From: JACQAI01 sp035507915
Lineage (GTDB): Bacteria; Pseudomonadota; Alphaproteobacteria; Elsterales; Elsteraceae
Length of the DNA stretch: 16,570 nt
NCBI GenBank assembly: GCA_035507915.1
Contig: DATJNS010000146.1
Span: 1 to 16,570 of the forward strand
Direction: 5' to 3'
The translations under genes were made by a program, and so were the position numbers. The notes under the pieces were generated by a model. That model did no database searches. It saw nothing but the letters and a program-made list of their open reading frames with translations, and was not told where the DNA came from. The number at the start of each line of letters is the position of its first letter. The first letter of the stretch is position 1. Below are positions 9,363 through 16,336 of this stretch, in pieces.

Positions 9363-10466
9363 CTAGCGGCGCGCGATCACGGCGAGCGGGCCGCCGCCGT
9401 CGGGGCCCTGGTGCTCGGCGCCGCCCGAGACGAACAGCTGGGTATCGCCGAACACGCCGGCGAGCACGCCGCCGACCAGCGCGCGCGCGTGACGCGACGC
9501 ATGGATGTCGCTGTCGTCGAGCATGATGTGGCGCCGGCCGCGGATCAGCCCGCTCTGCGACGGCTCGGCCTTGCACAGCACCGCGGCGATGCGCGCCCGC
9601 GCGGTTTCGTCGAGCGGCGCGGCGAGCTCGATGCCGACCGCGGCCAGCGCGGCGCCGGCGGCGGCGACGTCGATCGCGTCCGCCATCACGCCGTGACCGA
9701 TCACGAGATCGCCCGACCAGGCGGCGCTGTTGCCCAGCACCATGATCTGGTTCTCCATCATCTCGATGCCGGCCGACGCGCTGGCGACGCCCGAGAACAG
9801 CGCGAGGTCGACGCACACCGCCGCGTCGCTCGGCGGCGTGCCGCCGAGCTCGCCGAGCGCCTGGGCGACGCCGAGCGCCGAGGCGCCGCGCGAGTAGCCC
9901 ATCGACATGTAGGTGTCCTGGGTCGCGACCGTCTGTCCGCGCGACTCGGCCTCGGCGATGCGCGCCTTGGTCAGGAGCGGACATTTGATCTGGACGTAGT
10001 GCACGTCGGCCGGCGCGGCGATGCGCGCGCGCGCCATCGCCTCGCGGACCGCCGTCGCGGTCGCGGTCGCCTGTGCTTGGCGGCCGATCGCCTCGGGCGG
10101 CAGCGTCGGCGTGAAGGCGACGCCGATCGCCAGCGCCTTCGGCGCGCCGGGCGGCGGCGCGGGCGCGTCGCGCACCTCGAACACCAGCCAGTGCGGCGAC
10201 AGCCCGCCTTCGGTGCCGCCCGACATCACGAACGCGACGCGCCGCTCCACCGTCTCGGGCGTCTGTCCGAGCCGCGCCGCGATCGCCTGTTTGAGCGCGC
10301 TGGTCGCGTAGCCGCGGGTGAAATCGTTGACGCAGCCATTGCCTTCGGTCTTGCCCAGCACGGCAACGATCGCCTCGGGCCGGATCGCGCCGGCGTCGAT
10401 CGCGGCGTGGAGCGCGCTGACGTCGTGCGGCGCGGCGGTGGGCAAGCGGTGGACCAGGGCCTGCAT
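9363..10466 (-). CDS. Ring-opening amidohydrolase (cyanuric acid hydrolase/barbiturase family)
   Basis: A protein of 367 residues with the three-fold internal arrangement of the AtzD/TrzD/barbiturase family, which opens cyclic amides such as cyanuric acid or barbituric acid. Three Lys-Ser pairs are visible: Lys39 (GKTEGNGCVNDFTRGY) with Ser82 (MSGGTEGG), Lys161 (IKCPLLT) with a serine of SGVASASAG (229 or 231), and Lys299 (LCKAEPS) with Ser347 (FVSGGAEHQGPDGGGP). Arg51, Arg193 and Arg325 occupy comparable positions in the three segments and may bind the ring carbonyls. The start at ATG 10466 has GAGGAA (10472-10477) 5 bases upstream; the longer open frame above it lacks support. No signal peptide is present. 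Substrate cannot be assigned from sequence: cyanuric acid, barbiturate or another cyclic imide are all possible. It is transcribed away from the CoA-transferase gene. Confidence 0.9.
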   Translation of the reverse strand: MQALVHRLPTAAPHDVSALHAAIDAGAIRPEAIVAVLGKTEGNGCVNDFTRGYATSALKQAIAARLGQTPETVERRVAFVMSGGTEGGLSPHWLVFEVRDAPAPPPGAPKALAIGVAFTPTLPPEAIGRQAQATATATAVREAMARARIAAPADVHYVQIKCPLLTKARIAEAESRGQTVATQDTYMSMGYSRGASALGVAQALGELGGTPPSDAAVCVDLALFSGVASASAGIEMMENQIMVLGNSAAWSGDLVIGHGVMADAIDVAAAGAALAAVGIELAAPLDETARARIAAVLCKAEPSQSGLIRGRRHIMLDDSDIHASRHARALVGGVLAGVFGDTQLFVSGGAEHQGPDGGGPLAVIARR

Positions 10467-10471
10467 GGGCG

Positions 10472-10477
10472 TTCCTC
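10472..10477 (-). promoter_or_regulatory. Ribosome binding site of the amidohydrolase
   Basis: GAGGAA on the minus strand with a 5-base spacer to ATG 10466. It settles the start against the longer upstream open frame. Confidence 0.75.
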
Positions 10478-10593
10478 GCGGGCGATGTGGGACCCGACCG
10501 ATCGGAGCAACCGGCATGCCGCGGCGCAACCCCCTTCGCGCCGCGGGGGATTTGCCAAAGCCGCGGCTTCGGGACGACACTGGAGACGGAGAC
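10478..10593. promoter_or_regulatory. Divergent control region with two palindromes
   Basis: The intergenic space between the amidohydrolase (minus) and CoA-transferase (plus) genes must hold both promoters. CCGCGGCGC (10519-10527) and GCGCCGCGG (10538-10546) form a perfect 9-bp inverted repeat with a 10-base spacer. AAGCCGCGGCTT (10558-10569) is a perfect 12-bp palindrome ending 36 bases before the CoA-transferase ATG. Either could bind a regulator shared by the two genes. GC-rich palindromes also arise by chance in DNA of this composition, so the regulatory role is inference. Confidence 0.5.
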
Positions 10594-10600
10594 AGGGAGG
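10594..10600 (+). promoter_or_regulatory. Ribosome binding site of the CoA-transferase
   Basis: AGGGAGG with a 5-base spacer to ATG 10606. The same AGGGAGG-plus-5 arrangement precedes the next gene (11841-11847, ATG 11853). It rules out the longer open frame that begins at 10318. Confidence 0.85.
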
Positions 10601-10605
10601 ATCGG

Positions 10606-11781
10606 ATGGCCGGGGCATTGGCGGGGTTGCGCGTGATCGATCTGAGCGGCCACCTGTCGGGGCCGTTCTGCGCCATGCAGCTGGCCGACATGGGCGCCGA
10701 CGTCATCAAGGTCGAGCGGCCCGACGGCGGCGACGACGCCCGGCGCATGCCGCCGTTCGTCAATGGCGAGAGCGCGCCCTTCATGGTGTGGAACCGCAAC
10801 AAGCGCTCGATCACGCTCGACCTCAAGGCCGACGCCGATCGCGCCACGTTCCTGGCGCTGCTCGAGACCGCCGACATCCTGCTCGAGAACTATCGGCCGG
10901 GCACGATGGATCGCCTCGGGCTCGGCTACGCGGCGCTCAAGCCGCGCTTCCCGCGGCTGATCTACTGCGCGATCTCCGGCTTCGGGCAGACCGGACCGGA
11001 GAGCCGCCGCGGCGGCTTCGACCTGATGACCCAGGCGATGTCCGGCCTGATGGCGGTGTGCGGCCCGGCCGACGGACCGCCGCATCGTCTGCCGATCGCG
11101 ATCTCCGACGTCGGCGCCGGGCTCTATGCGGCGATCGGCATTCTGTCGGCGCTCGAGGCGCGTCATCGCACCGGGCGCGGCCAGTACGTCGAGACATCGC
11201 TGTTCGAGGCCGCGATGTCGCTCGGCGTCTATGAGGCGGCGCACTATTTCACCACCGACGAGGCGCCGCCGCGCATCGGCCAGGCCCATCGCGGCAGCTC
11301 GCCCTATCAGGTGTTCAAGACCGCCGACGGCTGGATGACGATCGGCGCCTCGCAGCAGAACTTCTGGACACGGCTGTGCGCCATCGTCGAGGCGCCCGAG
11401 CTGTTGGAGGATCCGCGCTTCAAGACCAACGCCGACCGTGTCGCGCACAACGACGCGCTGGTGGCGCTGCTGCAGGCGCGCCTCGAGGGGCAGCCGACCG
11501 CGCACTGGCTCGCTCAGCTGCAGGAGGCCGGGATCCCGGCGGCACCGGTGCTGACCCACGACCGGGTCTTCACCCATCCCCAGACGATCGCGCGCGAGAT
11601 GGTGGTGCCGGTCGAGCATGCCAAGGCCGGGAAGAGCCGTACTCTCGGCGTGGCCGTCAAGCTGTCGGACACGCCGGGGTCGGTGCGCGCGGCGGCGCCG
11701 ACGCTCGGGCAGCACAGCGCGGAGATCCGCGCCGAGCTCGCGGCGGCGCGGCCCCAGCGCGCCGCGGCGGGCGAGGACTGA
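10606..11781 (+). CDS. Family III CoA-transferase (CaiB/BaiF type)
   Basis: A protein of 391 residues. The opening (LAGLRVIDLSGHLSGPFCAMQLADMGADVIKVERPDGGDDAR) and the segments SITLDLK, ENYRPGTMDRLGLGY and YCAISGFGQTGP are typical of family III CoA-transferases. Asp139 in GGFDLMTQAMSG matches the catalytic aspartate that forms an acyl-aspartyl anhydride. These cytoplasmic, usually interlocked dimeric enzymes move CoA between carboxylic acids (oxalate, carnitine, succinate, benzylsuccinate and others). The acceptor here is unknown. The ThDP enzyme gene follows after 71 bases on the same strand with an identical Shine-Dalgarno sequence, so an operon is likely. The opposite-strand neighbour opens cyclic amides and could supply a dicarboxylate-type product for activation, which is inference. 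Confidence 0.92.
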   Translation: MAGALAGLRVIDLSGHLSGPFCAMQLADMGADVIKVERPDGGDDARRMPPFVNGESAPFMVWNRNKRSITLDLKADADRATFLALLETADILLENYRPGTMDRLGLGYAALKPRFPRLIYCAISGFGQTGPESRRGGFDLMTQAMSGLMAVCGPADGPPHRLPIAISDVGAGLYAAIGILSALEARHRTGRGQYVETSLFEAAMSLGVYEAAHYFTTDEAPPRIGQAHRGSSPYQVFKTADGWMTIGASQQNFWTRLCAIVEAPELLEDPRFKTNADRVAHNDALVALLQARLEGQPTAHWLAQLQEAGIPAAPVLTHDRVFTHPQTIAREMVVPVEHAKAGKSRTLGVAVKLSDTPGSVRAAAPTLGQHSAEIRAELAAARPQRAAAGED

Positions 11782-11852
11782 GGCGCAGCCCGAGGGATGA
11801 CGGCGGGCCGGTCAGGCCCTAGGATCGACGCAGCCAACCGAGGGAGGACCCG

Positions 11853-13490
11853 ATGAACGTCGCGGGCGTGATTGCCGAGATCCTGAAGCGCGAGGGCATC
11901 GACTTCCTGATCGGCTACCCGGTCAACCCGATCATCGAGGCGGCCGCCGAGCACGACATCCGCACCATCATCGTGCGCCAGGAACGCATCGGCCTGCACA
12001 TGTGCGATGCGGTCGCCAAGGTGACGTCGGGCGACCGCATCGGCGTGTTCGCCATGCAGCACGGGCCGGGCACCGAGAACGCGTTCGGCGGCGTCGCGCA
12101 GTCCTACGGCGACTCGTGCCCGGTCGTCGTGCTGCCCGCCGGCTACCCGCGCCACCTCACCAACATCCAGCCGAACTTCAACGCCTTCCTGAACTTCCAG
12201 CACGTCACCAAGTGGTGTGAGGCGGTGATGACCGCCGACGTCGTGCCCGACGCCATGCGGCGCGCCTTCACCCAGGTCAGGAACGGCCGGCCGCGCCCGG
12301 CGCTGATCGAGGTGCCGGCGGATCTGCTGCGCGAGGAATGGGGCGACAAGCCGATCAACTACGCGCCCGCGCCGCGCCTCAAGAGCGCGCCCGATCCCAA
12401 GGCGGTGTCGGAGGTTGCGGCCGCGCTGGTCGCCGCCAACCGGCCGGTGATCTATGTCGGCCAGGGGGTGCACTACGCCAAGGCGTGGAAGCAGCTGCGC
12501 GCGCTGGCCGAGCTCCTGGAGGCGCCGGTCACCAGCAGCCTCGGCGGCAAGAGCGCGTTCCCCGAGAACCATCCGCTGTCGCTCGGTTCGGGCGGCTTGG
12601 CGATCGGCGAGCAGCTGCATCACTTCCTCAACCAGGCCGATCTGATCTTCGGCATCGGCTGCAGCTTCGCGCGCACCAACTTCGGCGTCGCGATGCCCAA
12701 GGGCAAGAAGATCGTCCACGCCACGCTCGATCCGACCGACATCAACAAGGACATCCCTGCCGAGCTGGCGCTGGTCGGCGATGCCGGGCTGACGCTCGAC
12801 GCGCTCTACGCCGAGGTGCGCGACCGCCTGAAGGGCGGGCCGCGCGGCCGCCACAGCGCGGTCGCGACCGAGATCAAGCAGCACAAGGCGGCGTGGCTCG
12901 AGAAATGGATGCCGCGGCTGACCCAGAACACCAAGCCCTTGTCGCCCTACCGGGTGATCTGGGACCTGATGCATACGGTCGACGTCGCCAACACGATCAT
13001 CACGCACGACGCTGGCAGCCCACGCGATCAGTTGTCGCCGTTCTGGGAAGCGACGACGCCGATGGGCTACATCGGCTGGGGCAAGACGACTCAGCTCGGC
13101 TACGGACTCGGCCTGGCGATGGGCGCCAAGCTCGCCGCGCCCGACAAATTGTGCATCAACGTGTGGGGCGACGCCGCGATCGGCTTCACGGGCATGGACT
13201 TCGAGACCGCGGTGCGCGAGCGCATTCCGATCCTGTCGATCCTCTTGAACAACTTCTCGATGGCGATCGAGCTCAAGGTCATGAAGGTCGCGACCGAGAA
13301 ATACCGCTCGACCGACATCTCGGGCAATTACGCCGACTTCGCCAAGGCGCTCGGCGGCTATGGCGAGCGCGTCACCGAGCCGGGCGAGATCGTCGCCGCG
13401 ATCAAGCGCGGCATCGCCAAGACCCGCGAGGGCGTGCCGGCGCTGCTCGAGTTCATCACCGAGAAGGCAGTCGACGTCTCGCGTTACTAG
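11853..13490 (+). CDS. ThDP-dependent enzyme, acetolactate synthase/decarboxylase-like
   Basis: A protein of 545 residues with the three-domain layout of the ThDP decarboxylase/carboligase superfamily: PYR domain about 1-165, central domain about 185-325, PP domain about 365-535. Glu44 (IVRQERIGLH) matches the ThDP-activating glutamate. The Mg-ThDP motif starts GDAAIGFTGMDFETA at 439 and closes with Asn466-Asn467, so the usual GDG is GDA. The motif resembles the GDS/GDA-type versions in enzymes such as oxalyl-CoA decarboxylase. With a family III CoA-transferase just upstream, an acyl-CoA or 2-oxoacid substrate is an attractive guess, but the sequence does not prove oxalyl-CoA activity. It could also be a carboligase. 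Start ATG 11853 follows AGGGAGG. Cytoplasmic. Confidence 0.87.
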   Translation: MNVAGVIAEILKREGIDFLIGYPVNPIIEAAAEHDIRTIIVRQERIGLHMCDAVAKVTSGDRIGVFAMQHGPGTENAFGGVAQSYGDSCPVVVLPAGYPRHLTNIQPNFNAFLNFQHVTKWCEAVMTADVVPDAMRRAFTQVRNGRPRPALIEVPADLLREEWGDKPINYAPAPRLKSAPDPKAVSEVAAALVAANRPVIYVGQGVHYAKAWKQLRALAELLEAPVTSSLGGKSAFPENHPLSLGSGGLAIGEQLHHFLNQADLIFGIGCSFARTNFGVAMPKGKKIVHATLDPTDINKDIPAELALVGDAGLTLDALYAEVRDRLKGGPRGRHSAVATEIKQHKAAWLEKWMPRLTQNTKPLSPYRVIWDLMHTVDVANTIITHDAGSPRDQLSPFWEATTPMGYIGWGKTTQLGYGLGLAMGAKLAAPDKLCINVWGDAAIGFTGMDFETAVRERIPILSILLNNFSMAIELKVMKVATEKYRSTDISGNYADFAKALGGYGERVTEPGEIVAAIKRGIAKTREGVPALLEFITEKAVDVSRY

Positions 13491-13530
13491 TCGTCGCGCG
13501 CGGCTGGGCGCGGTGGTACAACGCAACGGA

Positions 13531-13563
13531 CCGTCATCCTCGCGACAAGCCCGAGGATGACGG
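13531..13563. repeat. REP-like palindrome between convergent genes, copy 2
   Basis: CCGTCATCCTCG (13531-13542) and CGAGGATGACGG (13552-13563) form a perfect 12-bp stem with a 9-base loop. It sits in the 107-base gap between the converging ThDP enzyme and dioxygenase genes, where it could act as a bidirectional terminator. No T-run is present, so a factor-dependent or mRNA-end-protecting role is more likely. Confidence 0.75.
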
Positions 13564-13597
13564 GGTGGCTGTTGCGAGGGCGCGCCCTCGGCGCCGA

Positions 13598-14437
13598 TCA
13601 GTACGGCTTCTCGCCGCGCACGCTGGTGCGGTGAATCAGACGACGCTGGCCTTCGCGGTCGTACTCGGTCGCCGTGTGCATGACGAAGCGGTTGTCCCAG
13701 AATACCAGGTCGTGCTTGCGCCATTTGTGGGCGTAGACGTGCTCGGGCCGCGTCGCTTGCTCGAACAGCGCGTCGATCAGCGCGCGGCCCTCGGCCTCGT
13801 CCATGTCGAGCGGCAGCGACACCGTGGTGCCGCCGAGATAGATGCCCTGTTTCCCCGTGATCGGATGGATCCGCATCATCGGGTGGAACACGTCGGGGCT
13901 GCGCGCCTTCTGCTGCTCGGTGAGGGGCGGCGCCCACGGCCGCGAGGCGTGCAGCATCGCGTAGCTGTGGCGCATCGTCATCGCGTCGAGCCGCGCGCGC
14001 AGCGCGGGCTCCAGCGCCTCGGTCGCCGGATAGACGGTGCAGAACTCGGTGTCCGCGCCCTGGTCGGGCACCTCGAGCCCATAGAGGAAGGTGTAGGCGG
14101 TCGGCAACGGCATGTAGGACAGGTCGGTGTGCCAGCCGAAACCCTCGCGCGGATTGCCCAGCGGCTTGCCGTTCTCGACGATGTTGGAGATCACGTAGAC
14201 CTCGGGCTGCTCGGGCAGCCAGTACTGATCGAGCACGTGATATTCGAGCTCGCCGAAGCGGCGCGAGAACGCCACCAGCTCGGCCGGCGTGAGCTGCTGG
14301 TCGCGCAGCACCAGCACGCCGTGGGTTGCGAGCGCGCGGATCAGCGCGTCGAGATCGGCGGCCGACACGGCGCGCGGATCCAAGCCGGTAACCTCGGCGC
14401 CGAGCGGCGCGTCGAACGGTTCTAGAGCGATGGTCAT
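13598..14437 (-). CDS. TauD/TfdA-family Fe(II)/2-oxoglutarate dioxygenase
   Basis: A protein of 279 residues, the usual TauD length. The iron triad is visible as His103-x-Asp105 (GFGWHTDLSYMP) and His254 (DNRFVMHTATEYD), with Arg266 and Arg270 (RRLIHRTSVRG) placed to bind 2-oxoglutarate. N-terminal GVLVLRDQQLTPAELVAFSRRFGE and NRFVMHTATEYDREGQRR are characteristic. Family members hydroxylate taurine, alkylsulfates, 2,4-D and other acids, releasing CO2 and succinate. Substrate is unknown here and true taurine activity is not implied. Start ATG 14437 gives the standard N-terminus MTIALEPFDAPLGAEVTGLD; upstream in-frame sequence lacks similarity. It is divergent from the solute-binding protein gene, separated by 161 bases, and the two may serve the same substrate. 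Confidence 0.92.
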   Translation of the reverse strand: MTIALEPFDAPLGAEVTGLDPRAVSAADLDALIRALATHGVLVLRDQQLTPAELVAFSRRFGELEYHVLDQYWLPEQPEVYVISNIVENGKPLGNPREGFGWHTDLSYMPLPTAYTFLYGLEVPDQGADTEFCTVYPATEALEPALRARLDAMTMRHSYAMLHASRPWAPPLTEQQKARSPDVFHPMMRIHPITGKQGIYLGGTTVSLPLDMDEAEGRALIDALFEQATRPEHVYAHKWRKHDLVFWDNRFVMHTATEYDREGQRRLIHRTSVRGEKPY

Positions 14438-14584
14438 GCCCCATGATGCCAAGCCGACCGGCGCCGGACAATGGCGGCCGCCGAGCGTTGAGGTCGCGCC
14501 CGCTGCCGTGCGACACTGGGATTCGACGGCGGTGGCGAGGTCGGGCACGCGCCTTGCACGCCAAGATCCACGACGATCAGAGGC
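14438..14584. promoter_or_regulatory. Divergent intergenic region, dioxygenase/solute-binding protein
   Basis: This non-coding gap should contain promoters for both flanking genes. No clear -35/-10 hexamers or strong palindrome were recognised. It is GC-rich throughout. Confidence 0.35.
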
Positions 14585-14590
14585 GGGGAG
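14585..14590 (+). promoter_or_regulatory. Ribosome binding site of the solute-binding protein
   Basis: GGGGAG with an 8-base spacer to ATG 14599. With the signal peptide that begins at this ATG, it fixes the start against the longer open frame beginning at 14443. Confidence 0.75.
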
Positions 14591-14598
14591 ATCGAACC

Positions 14599-16185
14599 AT
14601 GAGGCTGCGCAGCTGGGGACTGGCGGTGCTGATTGCCGCGTCGGTGGCGCTTGGATCGCCGCACGCGGCGCCGGCCGCCGACACGGTGCTGAAATGGGGC
14701 GACAACCTGGCGCCCAGCCTCGATCCGGACGCGCTGTCCGACGTGCCGGCGGCATTCTCGCGGCTCAACGTCTACGACTCGCTGCTGCGCGTCGTCGGCA
14801 ACCCGCCCGAGATCAAGCCGTGGCTCGCCGAGAGCTACACGCAGTCGACCGACGGCAAGGAATGGGTCTTCAAGCTGCGCCACGGCGTGAAGTTCCATGA
14901 CGGCAGCGAGCTCACCTCGGCCGACGTTGTCTACAGCTTCCAGCGCATGCTCGGCATGAACAAGGGCTACGCAGGCGCCTTCAAGCCGGTGCTGCAGCCG
15001 CAGAACATCACCGCCGACGGGCCCTACATCGTCAAGATCACGCTCGACAAACCCTACGCGCCGTTCGTCGCGGCGGTGCCCTTGGTCTCGATCGTCAATC
15101 AGAAGCTCGTCTCGGCGCACAATGCCAAGGACAAGGACGGCAAGGACGACTGGGGCGAGGCCTGGCTCGCCTCGAACGACGCCGGCTCGGGCGCCTTCAA
15201 GGTCGTCGCCGGCAGCTTCAAGCCGCTCAACCAGTACGACCTCGAGTGGTTCCCCGACTACTTTCTCGGCTGGCCCGAGAAGCATCTGACCGCGATCAAG
15301 GCGCGCATGATCCAGGAGACGTCGACGCGCGTGCTCGCGGTCACCAAGGGCGAGATCGACGTCACCGACTCTTATCTGCCGGCCGACCAGCTCGAGAAGC
15401 TCAAGACGGCGCCGGGCGTGCGCGTGTCGCAGGACCAGACCTTGCGGACGTTCCTCATCCGCATGGACAACCAGCGGCCCCCGTTCAACAACGTGCATTT
15501 CCGGCGCGCGCTGAGTTACGCGTTCAACTACAAGGGCTTCATCGAGCAGATGAAGCACGGCAACGCGGTGCGCAACCCGGGGCCGATCCCGGTCAGCCTG
15601 TGGGGCTCGCCGCCCGACCTCAAGGGCTACAGCTACGATCTCGACAAGGCCAAGGCCGAGCTCGCGCTCGCCAAGGCGGACGGCGTCGACTTCTCGCGCG
15701 AGCTCGAGCTGTCCCCGCAGTCCGACCTCGAGGAGACCGTGATGGCCGCGCAGCTGTTCCAGAGCGATCTGATCAAGATCGGCCTCAAGGTCCGCATCGT
15801 GAAGAAGCTGTGGGCCACGCTGTCGAGCGAGGCGACCAAGCCCGACACGACGCCGGACATGTGGATCCACTGGATCAGCGCCTACTTCATCGATCCGGAG
15901 AACTGGATCGGCCAAGCCTACGACAGCCGCTTCCACGGTACCTGGAAGGCATCGGCCTGGTACAAGAACCCGAAGGTCGACGATCTGCTCACCCGCGCGC
16001 GCGAGTCGCTCGACCAGAACGAGCGCAAGCGGCTCTACGAGGAGGCCTCGCGCATCATCGTCGACGACGCCGCCGACATCTGGGTCTACAACACGGTCGA
16101 GCAGCGCGCGATCCGCACGCGCGTCAAGGGCGTGGTGTTCACCCCGGTCGGCACGCTCGAGGCCCGCACGATGTTTCTGGAGTAG
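14599..16185 (+). CDS. ABC transporter solute-binding protein, family 5
   Basis: A precursor of 528 residues. The N-terminus is a Sec signal peptide (MRLRSWG, then LAVLIAASVALG) with likely cleavage after Ala27 in APAA|DT; there is no lipobox cysteine, so the mature protein should be free in the periplasm. DTVLKWGDNLAPSLDPD opens the mature protein, and residues about 89-116 (WVFKLRHGVKFHDGSELTS...DVVYSFQR) are the family 5 (SBP_bac_5; DppA/OppA/NikA-like) signature. Family members bind peptides, nickel, opines, glycosides or other small molecules and deliver them to an inner-membrane ABC permease. No permease or ATPase gene lies in the window; they may lie downstream of the dehydrogenase or elsewhere. 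The ligand is unknown. Confidence 0.92.
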   Translation: MRLRSWGLAVLIAASVALGSPHAAPAADTVLKWGDNLAPSLDPDALSDVPAAFSRLNVYDSLLRVVGNPPEIKPWLAESYTQSTDGKEWVFKLRHGVKFHDGSELTSADVVYSFQRMLGMNKGYAGAFKPVLQPQNITADGPYIVKITLDKPYAPFVAAVPLVSIVNQKLVSAHNAKDKDGKDDWGEAWLASNDAGSGAFKVVAGSFKPLNQYDLEWFPDYFLGWPEKHLTAIKARMIQETSTRVLAVTKGEIDVTDSYLPADQLEKLKTAPGVRVSQDQTLRTFLIRMDNQRPPFNNVHFRRALSYAFNYKGFIEQMKHGNAVRNPGPIPVSLWGSPPDLKGYSYDLDKAKAELALAKADGVDFSRELELSPQSDLEETVMAAQLFQSDLIKIGLKVRIVKKLWATLSSEATKPDTTPDMWIHWISAYFIDPENWIGQAYDSRFHGTWKASAWYKNPKVDDLLTRARESLDQNERKRLYEEASRIIVDDAADIWVYNTVEQRAIRTRVKGVVFTPVGTLEARTMFLE

Positions 16186-16220
16186 GGGGCACAGATCGAT
16201 TGCCGTTCCCATCACTCGAA

Positions 16221-16311
16221 CGTCATGCTCGGGCTGTCCCGAGCATCCAGGCTTTCCGTCGAACAAGTGCGAAGAAAGACGTGGATGCCCGGCACGAGGC
16301 CGGGCATGACG
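16221..16311. repeat. Composite REP doublet (two palindromes in inverted arrangement), copy 3
   Basis: Hairpin one is ATGCTCGGG (16225-16233) with CCCGAGCAT (16238-16246), loop CTGT. Hairpin two is ATGCCCGGC (16285-16293) with GCCGGGCAT (16299-16307), loop ACGAG. The outer ends CGTCATGC (16221-16228) and GCATGACG (16304-16311) are exact inverted repeats, so the whole 91 bp is an imperfect inverted repeat, like a BIME or small MITE. It lies between the solute-binding protein and dehydrogenase genes. Confidence 0.85.
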
Positions 16312-16324
16312 CAAGAAAGACGCT

Positions 16325-16332
16325 AAAGGAGG
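16325..16332 (+). promoter_or_regulatory. Strong ribosome binding site of the dehydrogenase
   Basis: AAAGGAGG, close to a perfect anti-16S match, with a 4-base spacer to ATG 16337. It fixes this start. Confidence 0.85.
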
Positions 16333-16336
16333 ACTC

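Noticed and set aside
9283..11715. Upstream extension of the antiporter frame to give 1414 codons
   Set aside because: The extension is antisense to the CoA-transferase and overlaps the amidohydrolase; only the part after GTG 9282 resembles a CvrA/NhaP2 antiporter.
12338..14425. Plus-strand open frame of 695 codons
   Set aside because: It overlaps the ThDP gene in another frame and runs antisense through the dioxygenase gene; no motif or start signal supports it.
11514..14564. Minus-strand open frame of 1016 codons
   Set aside because: Antisense to the ThDP enzyme and out of frame with the dioxygenase; Arg/Ala/His-rich with no domain, a codon-bias shadow.
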